Source: Chitinophaga niastensis (GTDB taxonomy: Bacteria; Bacteroidota; Bacteroidia; Chitinophagales; Chitinophagaceae). From it: 64,000 nucleotides of DNA. Positions 25,702 through 33,929 of this stretch are shown here, one piece after another (the stretch's first letter is position 1; each line of letters opens with the position of its first letter). Position numbers and translations under genes: made by a program. The DNA lies in contig NZ_PYAW01000005.1 in the NCBI RefSeq assembly GCF_003014755.1, positions 62,001-126,000 on the forward strand, written 5' to 3'. Below the pieces are notes generated by a model. The model made no database searches. It was not told the origin of the DNA and was given only the letters and a program-made list of their open reading frames with translations.

Positions 25702-26772
25702 TCAAATAGCTAGTAATTCCTGCCAACTACCAATAAATTCCTTATAATTCAAGCTTAGTACAGTCAGCAATAATGCACCTCTTCCACCTGATAATTTCAA
25801 GGGCAAATTTTTAAAGGCTGTCAATTGCAGGTAATTACTCCAATCGTTCCCCACTATAGGGGACTCTAAATATAAATGCATTAGCGCACGGGTACTTATG
25901 GCTTTCAATTGCTGCTCCATTCGCTGATTTTCATCATTCATATCCTTTCTGCTCAAAATTTGCATTAATTCATACCCCTGTTTTTCCCATACGTTATGCT
26001 GATGATATTTACCGGCCAGGTAATAACAGGTTGCCAGGTATTGATAAGCAACCAATATCGGGCCTTCAGGAGCTAATGAGTTTTTGGTATTATTCAATAT
26101 GGGCATTAATATTCCTGCTACTTTATCTACCAGGATGTATAATGTTTTTTCCACCGTCACCTGGTTTATCCTGCGCTGTAAAAAGGTACTCAAAAAAACA
26201 AGTGCGTGCCCAAAATTTTCTAATAAAATGATATCATTTGCCGTATTATAAATATCAGGTGTTTGTGAAGCTTCTGAGATTTTATCCCATAATTCATCTG
26301 TGAGCATGACCAAACACTCTTCTAAATATAATCTCTTATACATGTGCTGCCCTTGATTTCTACTTTCGAATCTTTTAAAGAAATAAAACAATTTCCCTAA
26401 AGTGCCGTTGGCTAAAAAGAACGTTTTATCAGGAGCATACATAATTGCTTTATAAATGATGGCATCTACATCTTCAAGTATTTCGTCCGTATTAATGTCC
26501 AGCATTTTGTTTTGCGCTGCCCATTCTATAGACCAGCCAATACCAGCGAGTCCGTTTTCAAATCCCGCTTCTTTTACTGCAGATATATTTTCACTGACTT
26601 CATTTAATAATAATAATGCATGTTCACTGTAGGTAACATTACCTGAGTATTGGTGAAGAAGAAAATGGATCATAGCGAGGCCGGATTTGCCATGAAACAA
26701 TCCATTATCATGCACATGAGCCGTTTCCTCAAATGTAAAGGAAGAAATAAGTTGATCTAAAAGAGTTATCAT
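25702..26772 (-). CDS. LanC-like protein (lanthionine synthetase C family), zinc ligands apparently absent
   Basis: A 356-residue alpha/alpha-toroid protein of the Bacteroidota LanC-like group. Repeat motifs are GLFHGKSGLAMIHFLLHQYS (about 25-45), GFENGLAGIGWSIEWAAQNK (about 68-90), FFLANGTLGKLFYFF (about 118-132), and a C-terminal LSGGRGALLLTVLSLNY. Genuine LanC cyclases bind zinc through Cys, Cys and His in CxG and CHG-type motifs. The only Cys residues here are in EECLVML and LATCYYLAG, outside such motifs, so cyclase activity is doubtful. It is the last gene of a seven-gene minus-strand operon and starts 10 bases after the glycosyltransferase gene. It may be a scaffold or a modification partner for the exported leader protein. 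Confidence 0.75.
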   Translation of the reverse strand: MITLLDQLISSFTFEETAHVHDNGLFHGKSGLAMIHFLLHQYSGNVTYSEHALLLLNEVSENISAVKEAGFENGLAGIGWSIEWAAQNKMLDINTDEILEDVDAIIYKAIMYAPDKTFFLANGTLGKLFYFFKRFESRNQGQHMYKRLYLEECLVMLTDELWDKISEASQTPDIYNTANDIILLENFGHALVFLSTFLQRRINQVTVEKTLYILVDKVAGILMPILNNTKNSLAPEGPILVAYQYLATCYYLAGKYHQHNVWEKQGYELMQILSRKDMNDENQRMEQQLKAISTRALMHLYLESPIVGNDWSNYLQLTAFKNLPLKLSGGRGALLLTVLSLNYKEFIGSWQELLAI

Positions 26773-26782
26773 TCTTCAAAAT

Positions 26783-28528
26783 TTATAGTTCGCCAGTTTT
26801 TATCCAGCTCCACTTATCTATATATGATTCCAATTGTGCTTTTTCCATATTGCATATACTGATGTATTCACGCATGTAATCCAGATGTACCTTGTTATTT
26901 GAATATCCAGAATTGGTCAGACGCTCATGGGGTAGATGGAACAATGCTCCTTCCACACGACGAACATGATACCCGAGATTCTTCATTCGCTTCACACGTT
27001 CTATATCTTCCGGCCCCCAGCTTTTAAAATATTCGTTGTCCATTCCTGCTGCAAGGAATACTCCCTTTTTAATAAAAATAGCGCCTCCCCATGACCGGTA
27101 TGTAGCTGTGGTAAACTTATCAATATTTAATACAAACAGCTGTGGGTCCAGTATTTTTTTGAACATGCCTTTAAATAACTTATCTATTGCTACAAACTGG
27201 CCGTAATAGGGAGAAACAGCGTCTGCTTTGTTCGCCCTTAATAAATTGATTGCAGTAGTTATTTGGTTAACAGGAACAATAGCATCTGTATCGTATATAG
27301 CGATTAAAGGTGTTTTTGCTCTTTTTACGAGAAAATTATTTATATGTGTATGGTTAAAAAGAGGGCTGACATCCGGCAAAAAATGATAAGTGCAGGATGG
27401 TGGCAGCTTGTTCACCGGAACATGTGGAATACGGTCAGATTCTCCAATTATTATATTGGTATCAAAATATTTCGTAAGATAACTAATTATCAGCAACAGG
27501 TTTTGCAATCTATCCGGGGAATCAATACGCACCGGAATCAAAAAGGTCATATCTCTCATGGGGATGCGCGCAGCCTCTATTTCCATCCGGTATTCCTTTA
27601 TTAATCCGGCTATTGCAAAACTACAGGTATGCTGATTAATATCGTCCAACGATGCATGAAACGGGTTTGAATGAACATAATCCCCTTTGCAAAAAGCCCC
27701 TGAATTTGCATTTCTGCTTACACCACTATAATGGAGCAATTTATGCCGATGCCATTTGCTAATATGATTTTCAGGCCAGCAAAAATCTAGTTCTTCACTT
27801 ATTTTCACTTTCTGCTTTATCAACCAGGCATTCCATAATACAGCCCACATATCCGCGCACCATGATTGGATGCCTTTATATTCACTCCTCATCGCACCTG
27901 ATTGCAGATAAGTTTTTTCTGCTTCTCTGTTATTGTGCGTGTTCATCAGAATATATAGCTGTTCACAATCATCTTCCACTTTGTTCCAGAAGCTGTAAGA
28001 CAAATTTTTCATAAGATATTGTGCTCCTCCTGTATCTCCATCATTAGCCTGTACTATTTCTGCCGGAATATTAACCGTTTCGCACATTTGCAGGAATAAT
28101 TGTTCTCCTCCGGTTTGTTTTATATACGCAGTATTCAGATAGCTACGGGTATCAGAAACATACCAGCAATCATCTTTCAATAATTTCTCAAAATCGGGTA
28201 TACTACGGAACAACACATCAGCATCCATATAAAATACGGGACTTTCCTTCAATTCCGGGAAACACTTAAAATGTTGCTTCAGGATATGCGGCCGAATGGA
28301 CGACGGGTAATTTCTGTGAAGACGGTTATCAGGGTATACATAAAAAACTGCTTTTCCGCTACTACGGATGAAATCCGCAAAATAGTGCCGGAGGCCTACC
28401 TGAGGATCATAGGCAATTAATACATGGATATTACCGGGTGATATGCCAAGTTGGTGCAGGTTAAATAATTGTAATTGTATTTGCCATAGAAAATAATAAT
28501 CATCAGGTTGCGCGGAAATAAAAAGCAT
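26783..28528 (-). CDS. Two-domain glycosyltransferase
   Basis: A 581-residue cytoplasmic protein from ATG 28528 (a TTG at 28546 is an alternative). The N-terminal ~270 residues form one GT-A-like domain with a DxD motif D102-A-D104 (FYMDADVLFRSIPDFEKLL). The C-terminal ~260 residues form a second GT-A domain. It starts with FLIPVRIDSPDRLQNLLLI, has DTD at about 413-415 (IAIYDTDAIVPV), and ends in SWGPEDIERVKRMKNLGYHV, the galactosyltransferase C-terminal type motif. Two catalytic centres in one chain are unusual. Placed between an HlyD/ABC exporter and a LanC-like gene, it may decorate the exported product; a role in surface glycan synthesis cannot be excluded. Confidence 0.75.
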   Translation of the reverse strand: MLFISAQPDDYYFLWQIQLQLFNLHQLGISPGNIHVLIAYDPQVGLRHYFADFIRSSGKAVFYVYPDNRLHRNYPSSIRPHILKQHFKCFPELKESPVFYMDADVLFRSIPDFEKLLKDDCWYVSDTRSYLNTAYIKQTGGEQLFLQMCETVNIPAEIVQANDGDTGGAQYLMKNLSYSFWNKVEDDCEQLYILMNTHNNREAEKTYLQSGAMRSEYKGIQSWCADMWAVLWNAWLIKQKVKISEELDFCWPENHISKWHRHKLLHYSGVSRNANSGAFCKGDYVHSNPFHASLDDINQHTCSFAIAGLIKEYRMEIEAARIPMRDMTFLIPVRIDSPDRLQNLLLIISYLTKYFDTNIIIGESDRIPHVPVNKLPPSCTYHFLPDVSPLFNHTHINNFLVKRAKTPLIAIYDTDAIVPVNQITTAINLLRANKADAVSPYYGQFVAIDKLFKGMFKKILDPQLFVLNIDKFTTATYRSWGGAIFIKKGVFLAAGMDNEYFKSWGPEDIERVKRMKNLGYHVRRVEGALFHLPHERLTNSGYSNNKVHLDYMREYISICNMEKAQLESYIDKWSWIKTGEL

Positions 28529-28566
28529 GATGTCGGTTTTAAACAATATTTACTCTTCTCAATTGC

Positions 28567-29877
28567 TTACTTTTTTGCTACATATTTCAGATTGTCGAAC
28601 AATCGGCTGATTAAAGTACGATCGCTCGTAATTATTTCAGCGTTACCAATTATTTCATATTGATCATTCAACTGTGTTCCATAACTGGTGACAAGTTTTT
28701 CCGGCAAATCAACTGTAACAAGGTAATTCTCCATATTTCCTTTTTCTGTTTTCATTGTATTGGTTGTAAGAGATATCTCAGAGACATGTCCTTTCAGTGT
28801 ACCATACTCCTCATATGGATAGCTCAGTAGCTTTATCACAACCTCCTGATGGCGAGCTACTTTACCAGCACCTTCAGCTGGTAACATCAGTTGACCGAGT
28901 GTTTTACGCTTAGTGGGCAAAATTGTGAAGACAGGTTCTCCCTGGGATACAAACTGCTCATTACTCCAAAACTTCAGGAATTGCATCTTCCCATTAATTG
29001 GAGATTTTAAGACATACTTTTCTTCCCACACTTTAAAATCATCCTGTAATGCCGTATAAGAGGAGATGAGCTCCAACTTTAATTGCATCTCTTTCTCATT
29101 TTTCTGAATTTCCAGTTGTTGTAATTTGTTAATTGTTTCCTGTATTTGCTCTTTCAAAGTCATATCTTCTTTGAGCATACTATTATAATTATCTTTTGTT
29201 CCAAGAAAGCTCATCTTAGATTTTTCATAATCAGCTTCAGCCAATACTTTATCATAAAAAAGTAAAGAATCACGGTGATGAGATTTACCCATCAGAAAAA
29301 GGCTTTCCTTACTAGTCAAAAGCCTTTCAGTGGTTACGCCAGATATATCTTTTTGTTCCGAGAGTTGTGTTTTCAATACTTCTTCCTGCTTTTCCAGCAG
29401 GTTTTGACTATAATAGGTGATGAATTGTTCATAACTACTTAAAAAAGCAAAATACTTTGCACTTATTTCACCCAATGAAACATTTCTGGAAAAGCCAGCC
29501 AAATAGTTTCTGCCTAAAAGATCTCCTAAACTGAGCTTGCTCAGGTGACTTTTTAATTGAACAATGTCTTCTTGTTTTGCCGGATTGGCAATAATAGCCA
29601 GATAGTCTCCCTCTTTTACGTCATCCATTGATCGATGATTATTTAAAAGTAATTTACCGGAAGTGTTAGCGATCAGTTTTATTGGTGAACCGGTTGAATT
29701 AATAACAATTTGTCCGGTAATGATATCAGGGTATTTTATAAACCATCCGAATCCAATCATTGCAATAGCAAATGAAAATACAATGAATGCAACATAGACG
29801 CCAAACTTTGTAGGCATTCTATCAATAATATGTTGTATTTCTTCCGTTCGTTCCTGTTTTTTTACTACCTGTTGCAT
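28567..29877 (-). CDS. HlyD-family membrane-fusion (adaptor) protein of a type I exporter
   Basis: A 436-residue inner-membrane adaptor. One membrane helix near residues 25-47 (FGVYVAFIVFSFAIAMIGFG) is followed by a lipoyl-like half (IKLIANTSGKLLLNNHRSMD, VKEGDYLAIIANP). A long coiled-coil region follows at about 90-290, then the second lipoyl half (YVLKSPINGKMQFLKFWSNE) and a beta-barrel domain (VVIKLLSYPYEEYGTLKG). It would link the ABC exporter encoded immediately upstream (2-base gap) to an outer-membrane channel. No TolC-like gene lies in the operon, so a shared housekeeping channel is implied. Confidence 0.88.
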   Translation of the reverse strand: MQQVVKKQERTEEIQHIIDRMPTKFGVYVAFIVFSFAIAMIGFGWFIKYPDIITGQIVINSTGSPIKLIANTSGKLLLNNHRSMDDVKEGDYLAIIANPAKQEDIVQLKSHLSKLSLGDLLGRNYLAGFSRNVSLGEISAKYFAFLSSYEQFITYYSQNLLEKQEEVLKTQLSEQKDISGVTTERLLTSKESLFLMGKSHHRDSLLFYDKVLAEADYEKSKMSFLGTKDNYNSMLKEDMTLKEQIQETINKLQQLEIQKNEKEMQLKLELISSYTALQDDFKVWEEKYVLKSPINGKMQFLKFWSNEQFVSQGEPVFTILPTKRKTLGQLMLPAEGAGKVARHQEVVIKLLSYPYEEYGTLKGHVSEISLTTNTMKTEKGNMENYLVTVDLPEKLVTSYGTQLNDQYEIIGNAEIITSDRTLISRLFDNLKYVAKK

Positions 29878-29879
29878 GC

Positions 29880-32126
29880 CTAATTTTCAGTAACTTTTAA
29901 TGGCTGAATACTTTTATCATCTTCATTTTTATAAGAAGGTAGTGTTATATTTCCCTGTGACTGTACCAACTGAAAATATCTTCCTTTTTTTTCTATAAGC
30001 GTTTCATGAGAACCAATTTCAACTATGCCCCCTTGCTGCATTACAATGATCTGATCTGCTTTTCTGATAGTACTTAATCTATGGGCTATTACAACTACCG
30101 TTTTCCCTGTAAATGCTTTATCCAGTGCATCTACTATTTTTTGTTCGTTAATAGTGTCTAATGCATTAGTAGCCTCGTCAAAAAACAAAAAATCAGGATT
30201 CTTATACAAAGCTCTGGCAATAAGTATACGTTGCCTTTGTCCACCGCTCAGCCCTCTTCCTGTTTCTCCAATAATGGTTTCATATCCAAGTGGCAATTGT
30301 TCTATCTCTGTTGCAATATTTGCTGTTTCAACAGCATGTCTGAATCTCACAAAATCTACTTTGTCATCAGCCATGATTATATTATTCAAAATGGTTTCAC
30401 TAAATATTTTCCCGTCCTGCATTACTACTCCACACATAGACCGCCATTGCTTTAGATTAATGTTATTGATATTCAAACCTCCCATTATGATCTCTCCATA
30501 AGATGGTTTGTACAGGCGGAGTAATAACTTCATCAGTGTAGATTTTCCACTTCCGCTATCCCCTACGATTGCGGTGACCTTACCTTGTGGTATATTCAGA
30601 TAGATGTTTTTTAATACAAGCTGCCCGTTTACACTATATTGAAAAGCCACATTTTTCACAAAAATATTTTTATCTGCGCTTAACTGGATATCATTCTTGC
30701 CCACCTCCTCATCTTCATCATCAAGCTGATGAATTTCGTTCAGGCGCATAAAACTAATTTTGGCAAATTGGGCAGAAATAACGAATTGAATAAACTGGCT
30801 AACAGGAGTATTAAGCATACCAATGATAAACTGAGTAGATATCATCACACCAAAAGTTATTCTATCATTGACAACAGCTTTGGCGCAATAAAATGTAATG
30901 GTTAAATTCTTGATATTATCAATAAACTGCGCTCCGGATTGTTGAACATTGTTTATAGATAGTACGTTCCTGTTAACTTTATACAATCTGGCCTGAATGT
31001 TTTCCCACTTCCATCTACGGCTTTTTTCATAGTTATTCACTTTTATATCCTGCATTCCTTCTATCGTTTCCACCCAATAGCTTTGATTTTTAGCATTCAG
31101 CTCAAAGTATTCCCAATCTAATTTTTTCCTGACCTTTATAAATAATAGCACCCAACCAATATACACAACGCTGCCTACCAGAAATATGGAAAAGATAATA
31201 GGATCGAACGTAAGCAATATGATACTAAAAACAATAAAAGTTAGTGTAGAGAAGATAAGGCTGATAGAATTATTTGTAATAAAGCTCCTGATACGTTCAT
31301 GATCGTTTGCCCGTTGCAGGATGTCACCAGTTAGTTTTGTTTCAAAAAAAGTAACCGGCAACTTCATTAGTTTTATCAGGTAATCTGAAATTAATGCAAT
31401 ATTGAGGCGTGCAGTTACATGTAATAAAATCCAGTCCCGGGCTGCATTTGATAACATTACACTAACGAGGATAACAATATTTGCAAAAAGCACAATATTT
31501 ATGAATGTAATATCCCTGGTTTGAATACCTACGTCAATTACTGCTTTTGAAATAAATGGTAACAGTCCTTGCAAGCCCGTTACAAAAAGCATTACGACAA
31601 AAAGATTTAAAAAACTTTTCTTATAAGGAGTAAAATAGGCAAGGATATGCTGAAAGGTTTTTCTTTTCTCTATCTTCTCATTTGCAAGATATTGTTTAAA
31701 ATTAGCCTGAGGCTCCAATGCCAATAAAATACCTGCATCTTCCCCGGCGGGATACCAATTATTTACAAATTCCTCGTAGGTATAGGTTAATAACCCGGCT
31801 GCAGGATCTGATACATAAACCTTTTTTCTGCCAACTTTATAAACAACTATAAAATGACTATTATTCCAATGTATAATACAAGGGAGTGGCACTTTTTCAT
31901 ATAGTAACTGAACAGTAGCCTTAATGGATAAAGTTCTAAGTCCTATATTTTCAGCAGCATGACTAAGATCCAATAAAGTAACCCCTTGTCTGGTAATGCC
32001 GCACTTATCACGCAGGTATTGCAGGGAATAAAACGTACCATAATGCCTGGCAATTAACTTCAAACAAGTAGGCCCGCAATCCATTTTGTCATATTGCCTT
32101 TCATTTGGGAATGATCTGAAAATCAT
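29880..32126 (-). CDS. Peptidase C39-containing ABC exporter (PCAT)
   Basis: A 748-residue exporter with three parts. The N-terminal C39 peptidase has oxyanion Q11, nucleophile C17 (MDCGPTC), H91 (WNNSHFIVVY) and D107 (YVSDPA), so it is intact and should cut after a double-glycine leader. A six-helix membrane domain covers about 165-440. The ATPase has Walker A GDSGSGKSTLMKLL (about 520), signature LSGGQRQRILIARAL, Walker B FLFFDEATNALD and switch His in VVIAHRLSTI. The likely cargo is the leader protein encoded at 32834-33361 on the same strand. The adaptor gene follows after 2 bases, and the 203-residue secreted protein gene lies 21 bases upstream. Confidence 0.93.
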   Translation of the reverse strand: MIFRSFPNERQYDKMDCGPTCLKLIARHYGTFYSLQYLRDKCGITRQGVTLLDLSHAAENIGLRTLSIKATVQLLYEKVPLPCIIHWNNSHFIVVYKVGRKKVYVSDPAAGLLTYTYEEFVNNWYPAGEDAGILLALEPQANFKQYLANEKIEKRKTFQHILAYFTPYKKSFLNLFVVMLFVTGLQGLLPFISKAVIDVGIQTRDITFINIVLFANIVILVSVMLSNAARDWILLHVTARLNIALISDYLIKLMKLPVTFFETKLTGDILQRANDHERIRSFITNNSISLIFSTLTFIVFSIILLTFDPIIFSIFLVGSVVYIGWVLLFIKVRKKLDWEYFELNAKNQSYWVETIEGMQDIKVNNYEKSRRWKWENIQARLYKVNRNVLSINNVQQSGAQFIDNIKNLTITFYCAKAVVNDRITFGVMISTQFIIGMLNTPVSQFIQFVISAQFAKISFMRLNEIHQLDDEDEEVGKNDIQLSADKNIFVKNVAFQYSVNGQLVLKNIYLNIPQGKVTAIVGDSGSGKSTLMKLLLRLYKPSYGEIIMGGLNINNINLKQWRSMCGVVMQDGKIFSETILNNIIMADDKVDFVRFRHAVETANIATEIEQLPLGYETIIGETGRGLSGGQRQRILIARALYKNPDFLFFDEATNALDTINEQKIVDALDKAFTGKTVVVIAHRLSTIRKADQIIVMQQGGIVEIGSHETLIEKKGRYFQLVQSQGNITLPSYKNEDDKSIQPLKVTEN

Positions 32127-32147
32127 GTGAATTTTTTAAAAGAACAG

Positions 32148-32759
32148 CTACTCCTTAAAAGTGAGCATTTCTTGTGTTTGCTTGATACATTGCTTTATAT
32201 AGGGCTTGCTACTTTCATTGTAGAAATAAGATATTTCAATGTCGGTCTTATCTTTTTTGTGAATAGAAAGCACCTTGCAAAAGGGATATTTATTTCTGTA
32301 CGAGGTGGTATTATTCAATTTATAAATGGCAGCATCACTGGCATGAAAGGTGTGTTTCACATATTTTTCAGGGAAGAAAAAATTCTGGTCGTGAAGCGTA
32401 TCAGCATAAAGCCGGATCTTCCGGATGAAATTTGCGTTTCTATCTGCCATGGGATCAAATTTAATGATGGCAGAATCATTAATTGAGGCAAGGTCCATTA
32501 CACTTATACATATGGTGATATCAGATTTTTCGGATTGCAATTCATAAATATATGCATTAGGAACAATTCTGTTTCCGGCAAAATAGGGAAGCTCTGGATA
32601 TACTTCCACAAAGCCAGCCGGCTTATTATAAACGAGGTCATATGCTTTGATACAGTTATTCATGTATTTATCTACCTGCGAATAAACTATACTATGCAGC
32701 AATAAAAGTGTGCTGGTAATGACTAAAACCTTTCTGGTAAGAACGTTGTTAGTTTGCAT
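32148..32759 (-). CDS. Secreted 203-residue protein, copy A
   Basis: A 203-residue Sec-exported protein (signal peptide ending about IVYSQ, residue 27) of no recognised family. ATG 32759 is chosen because the paralogue at 33930-34541 starts at the matching Met and has the same length. The mature part is about 89% identical to that paralogue, with only three changes in the last ~96 residues. It lies between the double-glycine cargo gene and the exporter gene in one operon. Because it goes to the periplasm by Sec while the cargo uses the C39 exporter, an inhibitor, chaperone or immunity role for the cargo is a reasonable guess. The sequence alone does not prove this. Confidence 0.75.
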   Translation of the reverse strand: MQTNNVLTRKVLVITSTLLLLHSIVYSQVDKYMNNCIKAYDLVYNKPAGFVEVYPELPYFAGNRIVPNAYIYELQSEKSDITICISVMDLASINDSAIIKFDPMADRNANFIRKIRLYADTLHDQNFFFPEKYVKHTFHASDAAIYKLNNTTSYRNKYPFCKVLSIHKKDKTDIEISYFYNESSKPYIKQCIKQTQEMLTFKE

Positions 32760-32782
32760 AATGGCTATGTTTTTTATTCGTA

Positions 32783-32815
32783 AAAGTAGTGGCACCTCAA
32801 AGGTGCCACTACTTT
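32783..32815 (-). terminator. Perfect 15-base-pair hairpin between cargo gene and downstream operon
   Basis: aaagtagtggcacct and its exact complement flank a 3-base loop, 19 bases after the stop codon of the cargo gene and before the copy A start. There is only a weak T-run, so partial read-through is likely. This would give more cargo transcript than exporter transcript. Confidence 0.6.
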
Positions 32816-32833
32816 CATCAATTAATTATGTGG

Positions 32834-33361
32834 TTATGGAAGGCACGTGCCATTTACCCCAATAGCTAATGATGCATTGAAGAAAGAGGCACCCGCGGTA
32901 CTACTAGTTTTGTCTGTTGCATCATGATAAGAGTATTGACCGGTTGTGGAATTATAGCCGGTTATTACTACAGCATGTGAATATGCTTGCCCTGATGAAT
33001 CTACGCCCTGATATATGTCCGTCATAATCATGCCTCCGTTGGCAACATAACCCTGCCACTGATTGGTAGCAAGATTCGGTGTAGTGTTAAAATACTCACT
33101 AGTAAATGTGTTTGCCTGAGCAGCAGTAACTCCGGTCTGCATATATCCATAACCATATTGGTGGCCAAAAGAGTTGAGATAGAAATTCTCATCATTGGTT
33201 CCTCCGCATTGTTGATCAATGTATTCCAGTGAATCAAAATAACAAAAAGGTAATGTAGTAATGGGTACGCTACCACCGAAAATTTTCTCCTGGTCAATTT
33301 CCCGCAAAACCGGGGCTTCGTTTTCCAGGCTGCTGAGAGAGAGCTTTTTTAGTTTTTGCAT
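32834..33361 (-). CDS. Double-glycine-leader exported protein with C39/papain-like fold
   Basis: A 175-residue protein; ATG 33361 is chosen because it begins a Bacteroidota-type leader (MQKLKKLSLSSLENEAPVLR ... EKIFGG). The leader is residues 1-30 and ends in G29-G30, the expected cut site of the C39 exporter encoded downstream. The 145-residue mature part keeps a C39-like order: C52 in QQCGGTNDENF (compare CGPTC in the exporter), H129 in YSHAVVITGYNS and D147 in YSYHDAT. The C-to-H and H-to-D distances (77, 18) resemble those of the exporter's own peptidase (74, 16). Other cysteines are C40 and C173. I infer a secreted papain-fold protease or effector. It could instead be a non-catalytic modified protein. 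Confidence 0.75.
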   Translation of the reverse strand: MQKLKKLSLSSLENEAPVLREIDQEKIFGGSVPITTLPFCYFDSLEYIDQQCGGTNDENFYLNSFGHQYGYGYMQTGVTAAQANTFTSEYFNTTPNLATNQWQGYVANGGMIMTDIYQGVDSSGQAYSHAVVITGYNSTTGQYSYHDATDKTSSTAGASFFNASLAIGVNGTCLP

Positions 33362-33405
33362 AAATAGAATTAAATAGTAACGCACTCGTTTTAAGCAACA
33401 TGGCT

Positions 33406-33418
33406 GTTGCAGGGCATA
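33406..33418. repeat. 13-base word shared by the cargo and copy B upstream regions
   Basis: gttgcagggcata lies 45 bases before the cargo start codon and again at 34568-34580, 27 bases before the copy B start codon. It may be a common regulatory site or a trace of the duplication. Confidence 0.4.
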
Positions 33419-33929
33419 CAGTGCAATATTCCCTTGTGGCCACAAATATTTTATGTTCTAAAGAATGTAAAAAATCTTAGTCGGATATATTCATAGAGGT
33501 TTCACTACGCATTTATGCATTGCGTTATGATTAAAACAGATTTACGGATATCCCTATAGTAAAGGAAAAATAGGTAATGGACAGGTAAAATTAAAAAAAT
33601 AGTAGAGAGGTCGGGGTTATACAAGATGGTTATCAAACTCACATCTCTGAGATATTCCAGTTAACACATTCTCTAAATACTATTCCTGGTTGACAAAAAT
33701 TAAAATTGTTAAGTATGCTGCATTGTTCACTTTTTATTAAGAATAGTCAGGAAATTATTTTAAACTTCTCATTGGAAAAATAAAGCTTTTCTTAAATACT
33801 TTAAATTAAAATCTGATTAAAAATGAATCTTATCAACCATACCAACAATTAGTGTTCCATCATATAGAAATGGGTAGACCAATCTTGGCTATGAAAAGAA
33901 TAGTCGGGAAGGAGAGAAGTCCGGCACAA
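33419..33929. other. Gene-free A/T-rich spacer inside the leader-protein operon
   Basis: I see no convincing gene on either strand between the copy B gene and the cargo gene. This stretch probably carries the cargo promoter; a one-mismatch -7 element (AATATTTG on the minus strand) lies near 33445. Confidence 0.4.

Noticed and set aside
32148..32759. Possible PsbP-like fold of the 203-residue proteins (GFVEVYPELPYF)
   Set aside because: The resemblance rests on one short segment and is too weak to use as a call.
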